Source: Oceanicaulis sp.
GTDB taxonomy: Bacteria; Pseudomonadota; Alphaproteobacteria; Caulobacterales; Maricaulaceae
Assembly: GCA_007571185.1 (NCBI GenBank)
Contig: RKRX01000097.1
Span: forward strand, 1-5,663
Reading direction: 5' to 3'
Length of the DNA stretch: 5,663 bases
Under the pieces are notes generated by a model. That model was not told the DNA's origin and searched no databases. It saw only the letters and a program-made list of their open reading frames with translations. Below are positions 4,778 through 5,663 of this stretch, one piece after another (the stretch's first letter is position 1; the number at the start of each line of letters is the position of its first letter). The translations under genes and the position numbers were made by a program.

Positions 4778-5663
4778 ATGGTCGTACACCTTCTCGCTCC
4801 TGTGATAGCTACCCTAAGGCCCTATATTGCCCTGAGCAAGACCCGCCTGGAGACTTTGGGCGTCATGCTCGCGGGTTTGGCCAATGCCCGGACCGTGAAC
4901 CTCACCCATTTGGCAAGCCCGTTTCCCGGCAAGGCGCAGCACAGTTCCAACTCTCGACGTTTACAATGTTTTTCAGTGTCTGCCGGTTTGATGAGAAAGT
5001 GATTGCTCAGGTGATTGTACGCCTGCTCAACCTTAGGGGATCAAGGTTTCTGGCACTGGACAGGACCAACTGGAAACCGGGCCGGACAGACATCAATGTT
5101 CTGGTTCTGGCCATCATCACCCCTCGTTTCAAAGTCCCCATCATGTGGACCCTCCTCAAACATCGCGGCAATAGCTCGACATCACAGCGCATCAATTTAC
5201 TCGAACGTTATATCGAAGTATTCGGAGTGTCTTCGATTAAGGCGCTGCTTGCTGACCGAGAGTTTGTTGGTCATGAATGGATAGGGTTCCTCGTAACCAA
5301 CGATGTTCCGTTCACCATTCGCTTGCATGAATATATGTATATTGAGATCAAAGAAGGATAACGGTCTCAGTTTCGATCGCTTTTACGCAAAAAACGCAAA
5401 GGGCAGTGGACAGGTTGGCTGTGCGCCATGGCCCGTACCGGGAAAACCTACTGCGTATCGAGGCACGCAAGCTTGCCGACGGTCAACTGCTGCTCGTGGC
5501 GACAAACATCACCGCACCCACAAAGGCACTCAATCTATACCGCAAAAGGTGGGCGATCGAGTGCGTGTTCGCCAATGCCAAAACCCGGGGCTTCAATATC
5601 GAAGACACCCACATGACCGACCCCAGCAAACTTTCAACTCTATTGTCAATCGTGGCTATGGCT
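4778..5663 (+). pseudogene. IS4-family DDE transposase, broken by two frameshifts and a stop
   Basis: It starts at ATG 4778 (MVVHLLAPVIATLRPYIA), preceded by AGAAAGGA. The chain must be read across three lesions. A one-base loss in the T run 4969-4973 shifts SRRLQCF into FFSVCRFDEK. A TAA at 5359-5361 follows EIKEG in frame. A further one-base loss near 5420 lies between GQWTGWL and the frame beginning VRHGPYRENLLR, which is open from 5421 to the window end. The catalytic set is recognisable: first Asp in FLALDRTNW, second Asp in LLADREFVG, and Glu in NLYRKRWAIECVFANAK. The last has the exact IS4 spacing Y-x2-R-x3-E-x6-K. The 3' end is cut by the window. As written it cannot yield a full transposase, although the element could still be moved in trans if its ends are intact. 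The family assignment is firm; the lesions could include sequencing errors. Confidence 0.88.

Larger units (their letters stand above)
4746..5663 (+). mobile_element. IS4-family insertion sequence, left part, degenerate, right end outside the window
   Basis: The element carries a recognisable IS4-family transposase reading away from the ATPase operon. Its left boundary must lie between the ATPase start (4700) and the transposase start (4778). I place it near the inverted repeat at 4746-4776, because GAGACTTTTGCAGAAAGG there looks like an IS terminal sequence. This placement is a guess: the right terminal repeat and the target duplication fall beyond position 5663 and cannot be compared. Confidence 0.65.

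Noticed and set aside
4969..4973. T5 run as a programmed frameshift site in the transposase
   Set aside because: IS4-family transposases are normally one frame, the gene carries two further lesions, and a simple one-base loss explains the shift.
1..5663. CRISPR array, rRNA or functional tRNA genes
   Set aside because: No regularly spaced repeats, no rRNA-like sequence and no tRNA with correct arms were seen on either strand.

Overview
The window (about 57% GC by eye) looks like an accessory region of a proteobacterial chromosome or plasmid. An alphaproteobacterium is my best guess, from GC content, codon use and the flavour of the transposase, but nothing here fixes the taxon. It reads as a defence-type island that is decaying: one intact type I DNA methyltransferase gene, an ATPase operon whose second gene carries an amber stop, and a broken insertion sequence at the right edge.

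Layout. Positions 2-76 (+) appear to be the last 24 codons of an unidentified gene. Positions 77-244 form a short convergent gap with a strong hairpin, a 10-bp direct repeat and a second inverted repeat over the hsdM stop. Positions 245-2248 (-) hold hsdM. No hsdS or hsdR lies in the window, and the frame that opens at the hsdM stop closes after 11 codons. Positions 2249-2407 are non-coding, with a tRNA-like or hairpin-rich stretch. Positions 4700 to 2408 (-) are a compact operon: an ABC-like AAA ATPase, a small PD-(D/E)XK-like protein and a 65-residue unknown protein. The genes are joined by 4-nt GTGA and ATGA overlaps. The middle gene has an in-frame TAG at 2812-2814, yet its frame stays protein-like past that stop and ends exactly at the ATGA start of the third gene. 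Positions 4746-5663 (+) are the left part of an IS4-family element. Its transposase has two single-base frameshifts and one in-frame stop, and it runs off the window.

How the genes may work together. The ATPase and nuclease-like pair resembles the general 'SMC/OLD-like ATPase plus separate effector' design of bacterial defence systems, and such genes often sit beside type I restriction loci. That role is inference. As written here, the effector is truncated inside its predicted catalytic fold, the third gene would lose translational coupling, the methyltransferase has no visible specificity subunit, and the IS has occupied the ATPase promoter region. The module is most likely inactive or reduced in this strain, but the reading frames preserve the outline of a three-gene system.
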